Source: Sphingobium sp. KCTC 72723 (GTDB lineage: Bacteria > Pseudomonadota > Alphaproteobacteria > Sphingomonadales > Sphingomonadaceae). From it: 64,000 nt of DNA. Numbering within the stretch: the stretch's first letter is position 1; every line of letters starts with the position of its first letter. Location of the stretch: contig NZ_CP060388.1 in assembly GCF_014280435.1 (NCBI RefSeq), positions 2,865,501 to 2,929,500 on the forward strand, given 5' to 3'. The notes under the pieces are model-generated. The model saw nothing but the letters and a program-made list of their open reading frames with translations. It was not told the origin of the DNA and made no database searches. Positions 52,357 through 60,027 of the stretch are shown piece by piece. The translations under genes and the position numbers were made by a program.

Positions 52357-53861
52357 CAGTGCACCTCCCCGCTGGCGATCAGGCTGTTGTAGCTGTGCAG
52401 ATCGGGTGGCGGGATAGCGACATCGCGCTGCGATCTTGCGGTTGGCAGGAACTCGTCCCTGAGGCTCTCGACATCGGGCAAGCGCCCGCTGTCGAGAGCC
52501 TCATCGATCCGCCGGGCCAGCACGTCGACACAGTCGCCCCTGGCGGCGATATCGAGCAGCGCGACGGCATCGCGGCAGGCCTGCCGTCCATCGAGTTGGG
52601 CATCGAAGGCTTGCCAGGCCCGCCGGTAGGCGTGATCGGGGAAGAGGGCTTCGCGGTAGACGAGGTTGCGCAGTGCACCGGGCTTGCGGCGCAGGTTACC
52701 GATCATGTGCCGGAAATCGATGCTATGCCCCCGGTGGGGATGACTGATCCGCACACGCGGCGTGGACATTACCCTGTCCGGGCCGAGGAAGAGCTCGATG
52801 CGATCGTCAAAGAGATGCGCGTTGAGGCGCCGTCCGACGAGGCGGGAAGGCACCGAATAGGTAACCCGATCGATGGCGACGGTGCCGTTGCGGGTGACAT
52901 CGACGGTGACCATGGCGAAATCGGTGGTTCGCCTTGCGGGCAGCGCCTTGAGTACCCTGCGTTCTGCATCGATGCGCGCAGCATGCCGCCGGTTCTGTCT
53001 GGCGACCTGCGCCTCAACGAACTCGCGCCAGGCCTCGATGCTGACGAAATCGCGGCTGCCCCGCCGGCGTAAGGCCTGATCGAGCCGTCGCTTGAGATGG
53101 GCATGGGGACCTTCGATCGATCCGTTCTCGTGCGCCTCGCCGCGGTTGTTGCGGGTAGCAAGCATGCGGTAATGACGACACAGCTCGTCATAGCTTCGGG
53201 TGAAATCCCGCTGCGCATCGGCGTCGAGGTTTTTGTAGGCGGCTGACAGGGAATCGCTGCGGTGTTCGGCCGGCGCACCGCCCAGCTTCCACAACGCATC
53301 CTGCAGGTGCTCCGAAAGGGCGGCAAAGCTCTCCCCGCCCAGCACGACAGCCGCATGCTCCCAGCCACTCGCCGCCAAGCGGAAGTGGTAGAGGCGATAG
53401 GCCAGGGTCTCGCCGGCAACAGTGACCTTGAGACTGTCGCATACCGTGAAATCCGACAGGCCCTGCCGACCGGGCTCATGATGCTGCGGGAAGAAGATCT
53501 CCTTCTCGCCGCCGTGCAGTGCCCGCCAGCGGGCGATCCGGCGTTCCAGTGTTCGTCGTATCGCATCGGGAACAGCATCCTCGCCGAACTCGTCCTGGAG
53601 CGTCTCGAAGACCGTGACGGCAATGATACCGTCGATCTGGAGCAACTCCTCTATACGTGGCCAGAATGGCTCGAGCGGATCGGCGCGGGTGCGCCAGTGG
53701 CGCTCCTTCTTCTTCTGGGACGGAAGCTGCGGATCGTTCTCGATCCGGCGTGCGCTGCGTTCGCTGATACCGGCCTTGGCAGCCGCGACGGCCTGGGTGT
53801 GTTGGCGACGATGGGTCATGAAGAGAAATACCTGCTGATCGGAAATGTGGTGGCCCGGCAT
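52356..53861 (-). CDS. istA: IS21 transposase IstA
   Basis: The 501-residue product is started at ATG 53861 (MPGHHISDQQVFLFMTHRRQ); 52 upstream in-frame codons are low-complexity and overlap the IS end repeats. A helix-turn-helix region (TQAVAAAKAGISERSARRIE) is followed by the integrase core and the C-terminal VDVTRNGTVAIDRVTYSVPS and RLVGRRLNAHLF. NRGEAHENGSIEGPHAHLKR holds the catalytic Glu. The frame is intact. Confidence 0.92.
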   Translation of the reverse strand: MPGHHISDQQVFLFMTHRRQHTQAVAAAKAGISERSARRIENDPQLPSQKKKERHWRTRADPLEPFWPRIEELLQIDGIIAVTVFETLQDEFGEDAVPDAIRRTLERRIARWRALHGGEKEIFFPQHHEPGRQGLSDFTVCDSLKVTVAGETLAYRLYHFRLAASGWEHAAVVLGGESFAALSEHLQDALWKLGGAPAEHRSDSLSAAYKNLDADAQRDFTRSYDELCRHYRMLATRNNRGEAHENGSIEGPHAHLKRRLDQALRRRGSRDFVSIEAWREFVEAQVARQNRRHAARIDAERRVLKALPARRTTDFAMVTVDVTRNGTVAIDRVTYSVPSRLVGRRLNAHLFDDRIELFLGPDRVMSTPRVRISHPHRGHSIDFRHMIGNLRRKPGALRNLVYREALFPDHAYRRAWQAFDAQLDGRQACRDAVALLDIAARGDCVDVLARRIDEALDSGRLPDVESLRDEFLPTARSQRDVAIPPPDLHSYNSLIASGEVH

Positions 53862-54279
53862 CGCAAACCCATCGCTCGTTGTTCGATGAGTGTTCCGATA
53901 CCACCGCCCGCCACAGCCCCGATCTGCCCCCCGAAAGAAGGGGAAAAAGATCGCCACCGGTTGTCTGGTCCGCTCTCCGGTCGGGGCTGCGCCCCTCCCT
54001 ACGATCAGACCAGACAACCGATCCTACCGGCCATCATAGTCGCCGCTCAACCGGCCATCGTAGTTGTCGCCGCGCACAAGCACTTCTTTTCTAACAATTT
54101 CTCTCTGGAAATAGAAGACGAAGCGACCACACATTATGAAACCGATTCCAACAGCAGGCTCAGTCGTCTGGGTAGATTTATTGACCTAAACCTTGCTTTC
54201 CTAATTCTGGTCGTTGGCGTTCCAATACTTGTTTATTGCGTGATTAGCTCGTCGCTTTGATAGGCCAGATCGGCATCAT

Positions 54280-54313
54280 CGTCCATGACCGTTGGTATCA
54301 CCGGTCATGGACG
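54280..54313. terminator. Hairpin after tmB
   Basis: A perfect 12-bp stem CGTCCATGACCG/CGGTCATGGACG with a 10-nt loop, 20 bp after the tmB stop. There is no T run, so it may be a processing or protein-binding site rather than a terminator. Confidence 0.5.
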
Positions 54314-54354
54314 GTGCGTCGAATTTTGACATTGGCTTTCCCGAAGCCTGTTTC

Positions 54355-54392
54355 CGATCTGATGCATAAATCACAATTTGTGCATCAGATCG
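54355..54392. promoter_or_regulatory. Large GATGCA-containing dyad
   Basis: CGATCTGATGCATAAAT and its inverted ATTTGTGCATCAGATCG are separated by CACA, with one mismatch in 17 bp. A further TGATGCAAAAATCTGATGCA follows at about 54420. The half-site resembles NsrR boxes, but the spacing is wider. No gene lies in 54261-54482. Confidence 0.45.
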
Positions 54393-54482
54393 AGAATGGC
54401 GGAAATCTGCGCCTCTCCCTGATGCAAAAATCTGATGCACAGATAGTGCCCATAATAGTGGGCGAAGCCACCGTTGGGCAAA

Positions 54483-54893
54483 CTAATCTTGCGGCTCTGC
54501 CGCAGTGGCTCCGCTGCGCAGTCGGTTTTCCCGTGTTGCCAGTTCTTCAAACCGACACAGCGGCACAGCCTCGGAAAGCTGACGGTAGAATTGAACATGA
54601 AACCGGACGGGTCCAAGCGGCACAACATGATGGAGGATCGTAGGCTCCACCAAACCTGGTCTGCTCTCAGGCGTCAGTATAAGTTCGGCACCCACTCGGC
54701 GTGGATCGGTTACGCAATAGCGCAATCGGCCTTCCGCCACCTGTATCAGCCCCCATACCCCTGGCTTCGTACAATGATCCTTACGAAGGCCCGCTGGAAT
54801 CGAAACCTCTGTAAACACGTCAGTCTGACGATATGGCTCCAAGCCTTCGGGAAGTTCGGCAGCGGCCTCTGATGGCATGATTTCCGATGTCAC
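54483..54893 (-). CDS. DUF1971 (TehB/YeaR-like) protein
   Basis: A 136-residue cupin-like protein with the DUF1971 signature: LPEGLEPYRQTDVFTEVSIP, AGLRKDHCTKPGVWGLIQVA, EGRLRYCVTDPR and LHHVVPLGPVRFHVQFYR. YeaR-type members are induced by nitrate and nitric oxide in enterobacteria. The GTG start overlaps the globin stop (GTGA), so it is translated with the globin gene and is probably under the same NsrR-like control. Its chemistry is unknown. Confidence 0.82.
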   Translation of the reverse strand: MTSEIMPSEAAAELPEGLEPYRQTDVFTEVSIPAGLRKDHCTKPGVWGLIQVAEGRLRYCVTDPRRVGAELILTPESRPGLVEPTILHHVVPLGPVRFHVQFYRQLSEAVPLCRFEELATRENRLRSGATAAEPQD

Positions 54894-55333
54894 GCCGCCT
54901 CAGTGTAGAGCATGGTTTCACGTGCCTTCAGAACGTCAGCAAGGAACCAATACGCCTCGCCCCATGCATTCAGCACGGTATCATCAACCGCATCCCCAAG
55001 AACGTCCTTGATCGCCGGGAGCAAGGCGTTCGCAACGGCAGGGTAATGCTCTGGCTTAATGTGCGTCGCGACGTGGCGCGCAGCGATGCGTTCGATCGCG
55101 GGTTTCAACGCCTCAAGCTTGTCGGCGTTCTGTGCGAAGGCAAGGATGGCAGCCGCAAGCCGCTTAGGCTGCTCGCCAGATTCTTGAGCCGCCATATCGA
55201 ATAGGGCTTTGATTTCAGGATCGACAAACAGCCGTTCGTACATGCGCGTCGTGATTTCCACGCCATGAACCTGCAGGATCGGCGCAGTGGATTTGACGAT
55301 GGCGATAGTCTGTTCAGAAAGCGGCGTGGTCAT
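54890..55333 (-). CDS. Single-domain globin (Hmp globin-domain-like)
   Basis: The 147-residue product from ATG 55333 (55345 would add four residues) is a globin close to the N-terminal domain of flavohaemoglobins: QTIAIVKSTAPILQVHGVEI, TTRMYERLFVDPEIKALFDM, and the proximal-His region IAARHVATHIKPEHYPAVAN. No FAD/NAD reductase domain follows, so it needs an external reductase for nitric oxide dioxygenation. It faces nsrR across two NsrR-like operators, strong evidence for an NO-detoxification role. Confidence 0.9.
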   Translation of the reverse strand: MTTPLSEQTIAIVKSTAPILQVHGVEITTRMYERLFVDPEIKALFDMAAQESGEQPKRLAAAILAFAQNADKLEALKPAIERIAARHVATHIKPEHYPAVANALLPAIKDVLGDAVDDTVLNAWGEAYWFLADVLKARETMLYTEAA

Positions 55334-55348
55334 GGGCAATTCCATATA

Positions 55349-55371
55349 AACATGCTGATCGAATGCATCTA
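55349..55371. promoter_or_regulatory. NsrR-like operator 1 (globin side)
   Basis: AACATGCTGAT, one base, GAATGCATCTA: an 11-1-11 dyad fitting the AAGATGCATTT-type NsrR consensus, 16 bp upstream of the globin start. Confidence 0.65.
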
Positions 55372-55386
55372 TACTCCTGCTCTAAA

Positions 55387-55409
55387 AAGATGCAATGCAC
55401 CTGCATGTT
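55387..55409. promoter_or_regulatory. NsrR-like operator 2 (nsrR side)
   Basis: AAGATGCAATG, one base, ACCTGCATGTT: a second 11-1-11 dyad 18 bp upstream of nsrR, suggesting autoregulation. Confidence 0.65.
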
Positions 55410-55426
55410 TAAGGTCAAGATTTGAG

Positions 55427-55888
55427 ATGCGCCTGACCGCGCATACCGACTACGCGCTACGCATTTTGCTCCATGCAGCACTAGCTGCTCGGGATGGAGA
55501 CGGGCTGTTGGGGGTCGCGCAAGTGGCTGCCGACCATGCTATTTCACGCAATAATGCGATGAAGGTAGTAAATGTGCTTTCCAACGCTGGTCTACTCCAG
55601 ACCGTGCGCGGGCGCAGCGGAGGATTTCGTCTCGGGCGTTCAGCCGAAACTATCACGCTTGGTGAAGTGGTGAGACTTACCGAGCCATGTCTGAATCTTG
55701 CCGATTGCGAAAACTGCATCCTGCGCGGCAGCTGTGGTCTAAGAGGTATGCTTAACAAAGCTATGGGCGTATTTCTCGCTGAGTTGGACCAACAAACTCT
55801 TGCGCAGGCTGCCGCTGGCTCACGGCTCCCTGCAGCGATCCAGCTCTCGAACGTACCCCGCGCCAGCACCACTTTAGTCTACAACTAA
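55427..55888 (+). CDS. nsrR: NsrR-type Rrf2 regulator with Fe-S cluster cysteines
   Basis: A 153-residue Rrf2 protein from ATG 55427. The winged helix (MRLTAHTDYALRILLHAALA, HAISRNNAMKVVNVLSNAGL, VRGRSGGFRLG) is followed by the cluster motif LADCENCILRGSCGL: Cys94, Cys97 and Cys103 in the C-x2-C-x5-C order of NsrR. NsrR represses NO-detoxification genes until nitric oxide modifies its Fe-S cluster. Its position between a globin/DUF1971 operon and an HPP gene, with two matching operators, supports the name. Confidence 0.92.
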   Translation: MRLTAHTDYALRILLHAALAARDGDGLLGVAQVAADHAISRNNAMKVVNVLSNAGLLQTVRGRSGGFRLGRSAETITLGEVVRLTEPCLNLADCENCILRGSCGLRGMLNKAMGVFLAELDQQTLAQAAAGSRLPAAIQLSNVPRASTTLVYN

Positions 55889-55901
55889 TTTCCCAGATAT
55901 C

Positions 55902-56576
55902 GTGCTAAACATATTCAAGCCAATCCTTGCAGGCGCGACCTTGCCAGATCGATTGATCGCAAGTTTGGGTGCTGCGATTGCCATCGCTCTTACCATCGTA
56001 GTTTGTGCTGGCCTTCCTCTTTCTGCTATGGATTTGCCGATCATTGTCGCACCCCTTGGTGCTTCAGCGGTACTGGTATTTGCCGTGCCTTCCAGCCCTC
56101 TAGCCCAGCCTTGGGCCGTGGTCGGCGGCAACACCATTTCAACCTTGATTGGCGTATGGGCGTTCAATCTGTTTCCAGACATCACACTTGCCGCTGGCGT
56201 CGCGGTGGGCGGCGCGATTCTGGTGATGTCGCTACTGCGCTGCCTACATCCCCCGGGGGGCGCGGCTGCGCTTACTGCAGTAATTGGCAGCCAAGGCATT
56301 CACGCAGCAGGGTATAGCTTCGCTTTCGCGCCGGTAGCGATCAATTCCATAGCACTTGTGTCGATAGCTATGTTCTTTCATCGTATGACCACACATAGCT
56401 ATCCGCACGTACCAGCCCTCACGCCGGAGCCTCGCGTTCCACGAGCTTTTCATTCATCCGATATCGATGCGGCACTGGAAGATATGCATGAAAGCTTCGA
56501 TATCAGTCGTGAAGATATCGAAGTGCTGCTGGCACATGTCGAACGACATGCTCTAATGAAATCCCAGCGTCGGTAA
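55902..56576 (+). CDS. HPP-family membrane protein
   Basis: A 224-residue protein starting at GTG 55902, 13 bp after nsrR. Four hydrophobic helices (LGAAIAIALTIVVCAGLPLS, LPIIVAPLGASAVLVFAVPS, VAVGGAILVMSLLRC, AINSIALVSIAMFF) contain the HPP signature CLHPPGGAAALTAV. The C-terminal 60 residues are cytosolic and acidic. HPP proteins have been linked to nitrite transport in plastids and cyanobacteria; being co-transcribed with nsrR suggests a nitrogen-oxide role. Confidence 0.85.
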   Translation: MLNIFKPILAGATLPDRLIASLGAAIAIALTIVVCAGLPLSAMDLPIIVAPLGASAVLVFAVPSSPLAQPWAVVGGNTISTLIGVWAFNLFPDITLAAGVAVGGAILVMSLLRCLHPPGGAAALTAVIGSQGIHAAGYSFAFAPVAINSIALVSIAMFFHRMTTHSYPHVPALTPEPRVPRAFHSSDIDAALEDMHESFDISREDIEVLLAHVERHALMKSQRR

Positions 56577-56623
56577 ATCCGTCAACTTCTCGATAATTTA
56601 TGGCATTGTGGTTGCCCATTTCG

Positions 56624-56653
56624 TTGATGCAAAAGTTTTGATTTTTGCATCAA
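56624..56653. promoter_or_regulatory. GATGCA dyad after the HPP gene
   Basis: TTGATGCAAAA and its inverse TTTTGCATCAA separated by 8 bp, a perfect 11-bp arm match, 12 bp before the small ORF below. It resembles the dyad at 54355 on the other side of the NO cluster. Confidence 0.5.
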
Positions 56654-56664
56654 AAGCGACCGGG

Positions 56665-56880
56665 ATGGCAAAGATCGACCTGAACGAAAGACCGTTTTTG
56701 GATCCCCCATTTGTAACTCGAGCGTCCGCTAATGGGGTTGCGATCGGAACACCGGCCTTCGACTCCCGCAAGCACAAAAACGGCCATCTTCCGCATCAAT
56801 GTGCGACAAACAGGTGTTTTCCGACACCTGAGCGGGGCTGTCGGCGCTTAGCGTATATCTGGGTCCGTTCTATGTACTGA
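56665..56880 (+). CDS. Small ORF, probably a truncated gene
   Basis: A 71-codon frame starting MAKIDLNERPFLDPPFVTRA right after a strong dyad. The first 20-25 residues look like a normal protein N-terminus and the rest does not. A junction-like GTTTTCCGACACC lies at 56816 inside it. I read it as a 5' remnant of an NsrR-region gene cut by rearrangement. The family is not recognised. The stretch 56881-57008 shows nothing else. Confidence 0.35.
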   Translation: MAKIDLNERPFLDPPFVTRASANGVAIGTPAFDSRKHKNGHLPHQCATNRCFPTPERGCRRLAYIWVRSMY

Positions 56881-57008
56881 CCCCCTTAAGGCTTCCAGCG
56901 CGCCCGGCTAGGCGGATCGATGGGTGGCAGCTCTGCGAAGAAGGTAGAACTTTCATCCTGTGAGGACCGTCGATCCGAGATGCCGGCGTCAGCCGGGCCC
57001 GACGCTGA

Positions 57009-58229
57009 CTAGGTTGAAGTGGAAGGCAGAAAATCCTGGCGGCGCATGGTGCCGATCAGCATGGCCGATGCGCCTGCGGTCACGACCGCGCCGATCTGGA
57101 AGGCCTGATAGCTTCCCGACAGATCGTGGCTGGCGCCCGCCAACCATGCGCCCAGGCCAGCGCCAACGGTCGTGCATCCCACCAGCCAGCCCAGCGCCGT
57201 GCTGTACCGGCGCATCCCGAACGTGCGCGCAGCGATATAGGCGATGACGTCCACCTCCGCTCCCAGCGACAGGCCCAGGACAAAGGCGGACAGTGACAGC
57301 AACGGGACCGCCGAGATGCCGCTCAGCAGCATGCACGATCCCAGCGCTGGCAAGGAAAAGGCGACGCACCCCACCAGCGTCGCGGGTAGCCGATCGAGCA
57401 GCACGCCGCCTGATATCCGCCCTATGACGCTGCCGACACCGATCAGCGCGGCGATCTCCGCTGCGGCAATACGGTCGAAGCCCCGATCGACCAGCATGGG
57501 CACAAAATGAACCGAAAAGCCAATCAGGCCGGTGACCGCAAAAATCGTCGCGACCGCCAGTTGCCAGATAGATAGCGTCTTCAATATCTCCATGGGCGCC
57601 AGGCCCTCGACTTGGGCGAAGCGATCGCTCCCCTTCGCGCCGACAACGCGCTTGTCCCAAAAGCCGAGGGCGACCAGAGGCAGGATGACACATAAGCCCA
57701 GGGCGGCATAGGCGCCGCTCCATCCAAATGCCGTGATCAACTGGGTCGCGATGATCGGCATGGTCGCCAAAGTCAGTGCCGGGCCCAACTGGACGACGGC
57801 GAGCGCCGCGCCGCGACTCTTTTCGAAATGGGTCAGGACACCCGATGTCCAAACGCTCGACGACACATTGCCATGTGCGAAACCCAGAAAGGCGGCCACC
57901 GCCCACCATGTCCAGATGGCCGGGCCAATCTGCGTCAGCAGCAAGATGGAGCAGCTGAAAAAGGCAATGCCGGTCAGGGCCACCCATCGCGTGCCCCAAC
58001 GATCGGCAAAGAAACCCGACGTCGCCGTCATGATGGCACCGACAAAGCTGAACAGCGAAATACCGAAGGAAATGTCGCGGCGCGACCAGCCCAACTCGGC
58101 CTCCAGCGGACCGATGAATACGCCCGAAGAATAGATAAACGCCACCGAAAAATAGGTGCCTAGAAGCGCGGTTGCGGCGGCTGGCCATCCCAGTTTCCAT
58201 TCTGAAAGATCAGGGTGACGAGCCGCCAC
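57009..58229 (-). CDS. MFS transporter
   Basis: A 406-residue protein with twelve predicted helices and a GTG start 6 bp after AAAGGA. The loop 2-3 signature reads GFFADRWGTRWVAL, with a second at GGVLLDRLPATLVG. Typical helices are LLGTYFSVAFIYSSGVFIGP, LAVATIFAVTGLIGFSVHFV and SLSAFVLGLSLGAEVDVIAY. The sequence resembles the monocarboxylate/oxalate-formate type MFS carriers common beside degradation genes. Next to a TonB receptor remnant and near a P450 gene, uptake of an acidic or hydrophobic substrate is likely. Confidence 0.9.
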   Translation of the reverse strand: MAARHPDLSEWKLGWPAAATALLGTYFSVAFIYSSGVFIGPLEAELGWSRRDISFGISLFSFVGAIMTATSGFFADRWGTRWVALTGIAFFSCSILLLTQIGPAIWTWWAVAAFLGFAHGNVSSSVWTSGVLTHFEKSRGAALAVVQLGPALTLATMPIIATQLITAFGWSGAYAALGLCVILPLVALGFWDKRVVGAKGSDRFAQVEGLAPMEILKTLSIWQLAVATIFAVTGLIGFSVHFVPMLVDRGFDRIAAAEIAALIGVGSVIGRISGGVLLDRLPATLVGCVAFSLPALGSCMLLSGISAVPLLSLSAFVLGLSLGAEVDVIAYIAARTFGMRRYSTALGWLVGCTTVGAGLGAWLAGASHDLSGSYQAFQIGAVVTAGASAMLIGTMRRQDFLPSTST

Positions 58230-58353
58230 GCATGTCCTTTCCGGTTGTCGTTAATCAGAAACGCTAAGTTCGCCCGCAGGCTGGAACGTGAAACGGGAAC
58301 GCCACGATCTGCGTGCCGACCATGGCGTTCCTGTCCGGCCTGCGGCTTGCACC

Positions 58354-59181
58354 TTAGAAATGGAACTCCGCCTGGACCGCCACGGTGCGGGGATCGAGAA
58401 CCGAACTACGGACAGACCCTGCCGTGAAGGGCACGTTGCTGGCCGTCGTCGCGATGAAATGATTGGTCAGATTTTTGCCAACCAAACTGATCGACCAGCG
58501 TTGTTCGGGCGCGTTCAGGCGGAAGCTAGCATCTATCGTGGCGAACTTCTTCTGGTTGAACGCAGCCGCCAGATAGGAATTGACGAAGGGATTGGTAGAG
58601 TAGGAGCTACTGTACCGCGTATTCATCGACAGCGCGATTTCATAATCATTGGCCAAGGGAACGGTATAGTCTGCACTCAGGCTTGCGGTCCATTTGGGTG
58701 CCTGAGGCGGACGTTCGCCCGACAGATCCTGCGAAAAGCGACTGCCCGATGGGGCCGGTCCGAATACACATCCCTGCGCCACGGTCTGGGTCGACAGGCA
58801 TGGCGCGAAGGGGAAGCTGGTATATTTCGCATCGATATAGCCGATCGAGCCGCGCAGGCGCAGTTCCGAAACGGCGCGCGGTGCGAACTCGACCTGCATT
58901 TCGCCACCCCGCGTCCGTAGCGCCGCCGCGTTCAGCGTAAAGAACTGGATCAGCGTGGGGTCGAGATAATCGACCTGCAAATTGCGATATTTGTAGGAAA
59001 ACACGTCGGCGTTGATACGCAGTTGATTGTCCATGAGCGTCGCCTTCACGCCTGCTTCGAACCCTTTTACCTTTTCGGGTGCAAAAGCGGGGTCGGACGC
59101 GGTCGTATTGCGTGTAATGAGACCGCTGATCGAGTAGCCACCTGACTTGTAGCCTGTTCGATAGCTGCCGTAGAGGGTCAA
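58354..59181 (-). pseudogene. TonB-dependent receptor, C-terminal fragment
   Basis: About 275 codons of the barrel remain (LYGSYRTGYKSGGYSISGLI, EKVKGFEAGVKATLMDNQLR, KFATIDASFRLNAPEQRWSI) with the terminal VQAEFHF. Signal peptide, TonB box and plug are missing. The 5' side is joined at 59178 to an IS3-type transposase fragment, so insertion followed by deletion removed at least 450 codons. Confidence 0.85.
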
Positions 59182-59930
59182 TCAGTCGGCGGGAGCGGAC
59201 AGGTATGAAAGTGCTGGCCCATATCAGGGAACAGTACAGCCTCAGCCTCGGTAGCTATGGTCGTCCGAGGATGACCATGGAACTCAAAGAGGTTGGGCTC
59301 GACGTTGGCGAGCGCCGGGTCGGGCGGCTGATGAAGATCAACGGGATCAAGCCAGTCCGCACGCGCAAGCACAAGGTTACGACGGATAGCCACCATCGAC
59401 TGGGGGTCGCAGCGAACTGGCTGGACGGCGATTTTGCCGCCGATGCGCCCAACCGTAAATGGGCCGGCGACATCACCTATATCTGGACGTCAGAAGGCTG
59501 GCTCTACCTTGCCGTCATTCTCGACCTGCATAGCCGTCGCGTCGTGGGCTGGGCAGTCAGCGACAGGATGAAGAAAGACTTGGCGATCAGGGCGCTGGAT
59601 ATGGCGGTGCGCCTGCGCCAGCCTCCCAAGGGCTGCCTTTTCCATTCGGATCGCGGCAGCCAATATTGCTCTTACGACTATCAAAAAAAGCTGCAGGCCT
59701 ATGGCCTGCGTCCATCGATGAGCGGCAAGGGAAATTGCTACGACAATGCGTCCGTCGAGACCTTCTTCAAATCCCTGAAGGCCGAACTCATCTGGCGGCA
59801 GAGCTGGCCAACGCGGCGTCAGGCAGAAGCCGCCATCTTTCAGTACATCAACGGGTTCTACAACACCCGTCGTCGCCATTCATATCTGGGCGGCATCAGC
59901 CCGCTCGCGTTCGAAGCCAAGGTGGCATAA
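59178..59930 (+). pseudogene. IS3-family transposase OrfB, 5'-truncated
   Basis: The integrase part is complete: Asp in KWAGDITYIWTSEGW, Asp in LFHSDRGSQYCSYDYQ and Glu in YDNASVETFFKSLKAELIW, ending FYNTRRRHSYLGGISPLAFE. The N-terminal helix-turn-helix linker is only partly present (SRRERTGMKVLAHIREQYSL), OrfA is missing, and the sequence starts at the receptor breakpoint. The element is not autonomous. The 97 bp after it show no gene. Confidence 0.8.
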
Positions 59931-60027
59931 TGAGATAGGTGACCGGCACAAAACCGTTACAAGTCCAGTTGCGTATAGCGAAACATACTGGCTTGCGGGG
60001 CTCGGTGCGTCATGCTGTATCAGGCCC

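Larger units (their letters stand above)
51288..54078 (-). mobile_element. Second complete IS21-family element (2791 bp), AGCA duplication
   Basis: The termini are TGTAGCGCGACGATTACGG and, inverted, TGTGCGCGGCGACAACTACG, flanked by AGCA at 51284-51287 and 54079-54082. Further copies of GCGACAATTAYGAtGGCCGG-type repeats lie inside both ends (near 51391, 51490, 51540, 54035). istA and istB overlap by one base. It is not closely related to the IS21 element at 12.9 kb. Confidence 0.85.
51187..54260 (+). pseudogene. tmB, paralogue of tmA, split by IS21-family insertion
   Basis: The 5' part is ATG 51187 to 51287 (MSEFTEKPHHRL to RLRSRPK) and the 3' part 54083-54260 (HFFSNNFSLEIEDE, DLNLAFLILVVGVPILVYCV, end SSSL). 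Removing 51288-54078 and one AGCA duplication gives 279 bases, an uninterrupted 92-residue protein aligned along its middle and membrane helix with tmA. The gene was intact before the insertion and is now inactive. Confidence 0.8.

Noticed and set aside
53262..54260. 332-codon forward frame ending in the tmB helix
   Set aside because: Most of it is antisense to istA. Only the last ~60 codons are real, as the 3' part of the split tmB gene.
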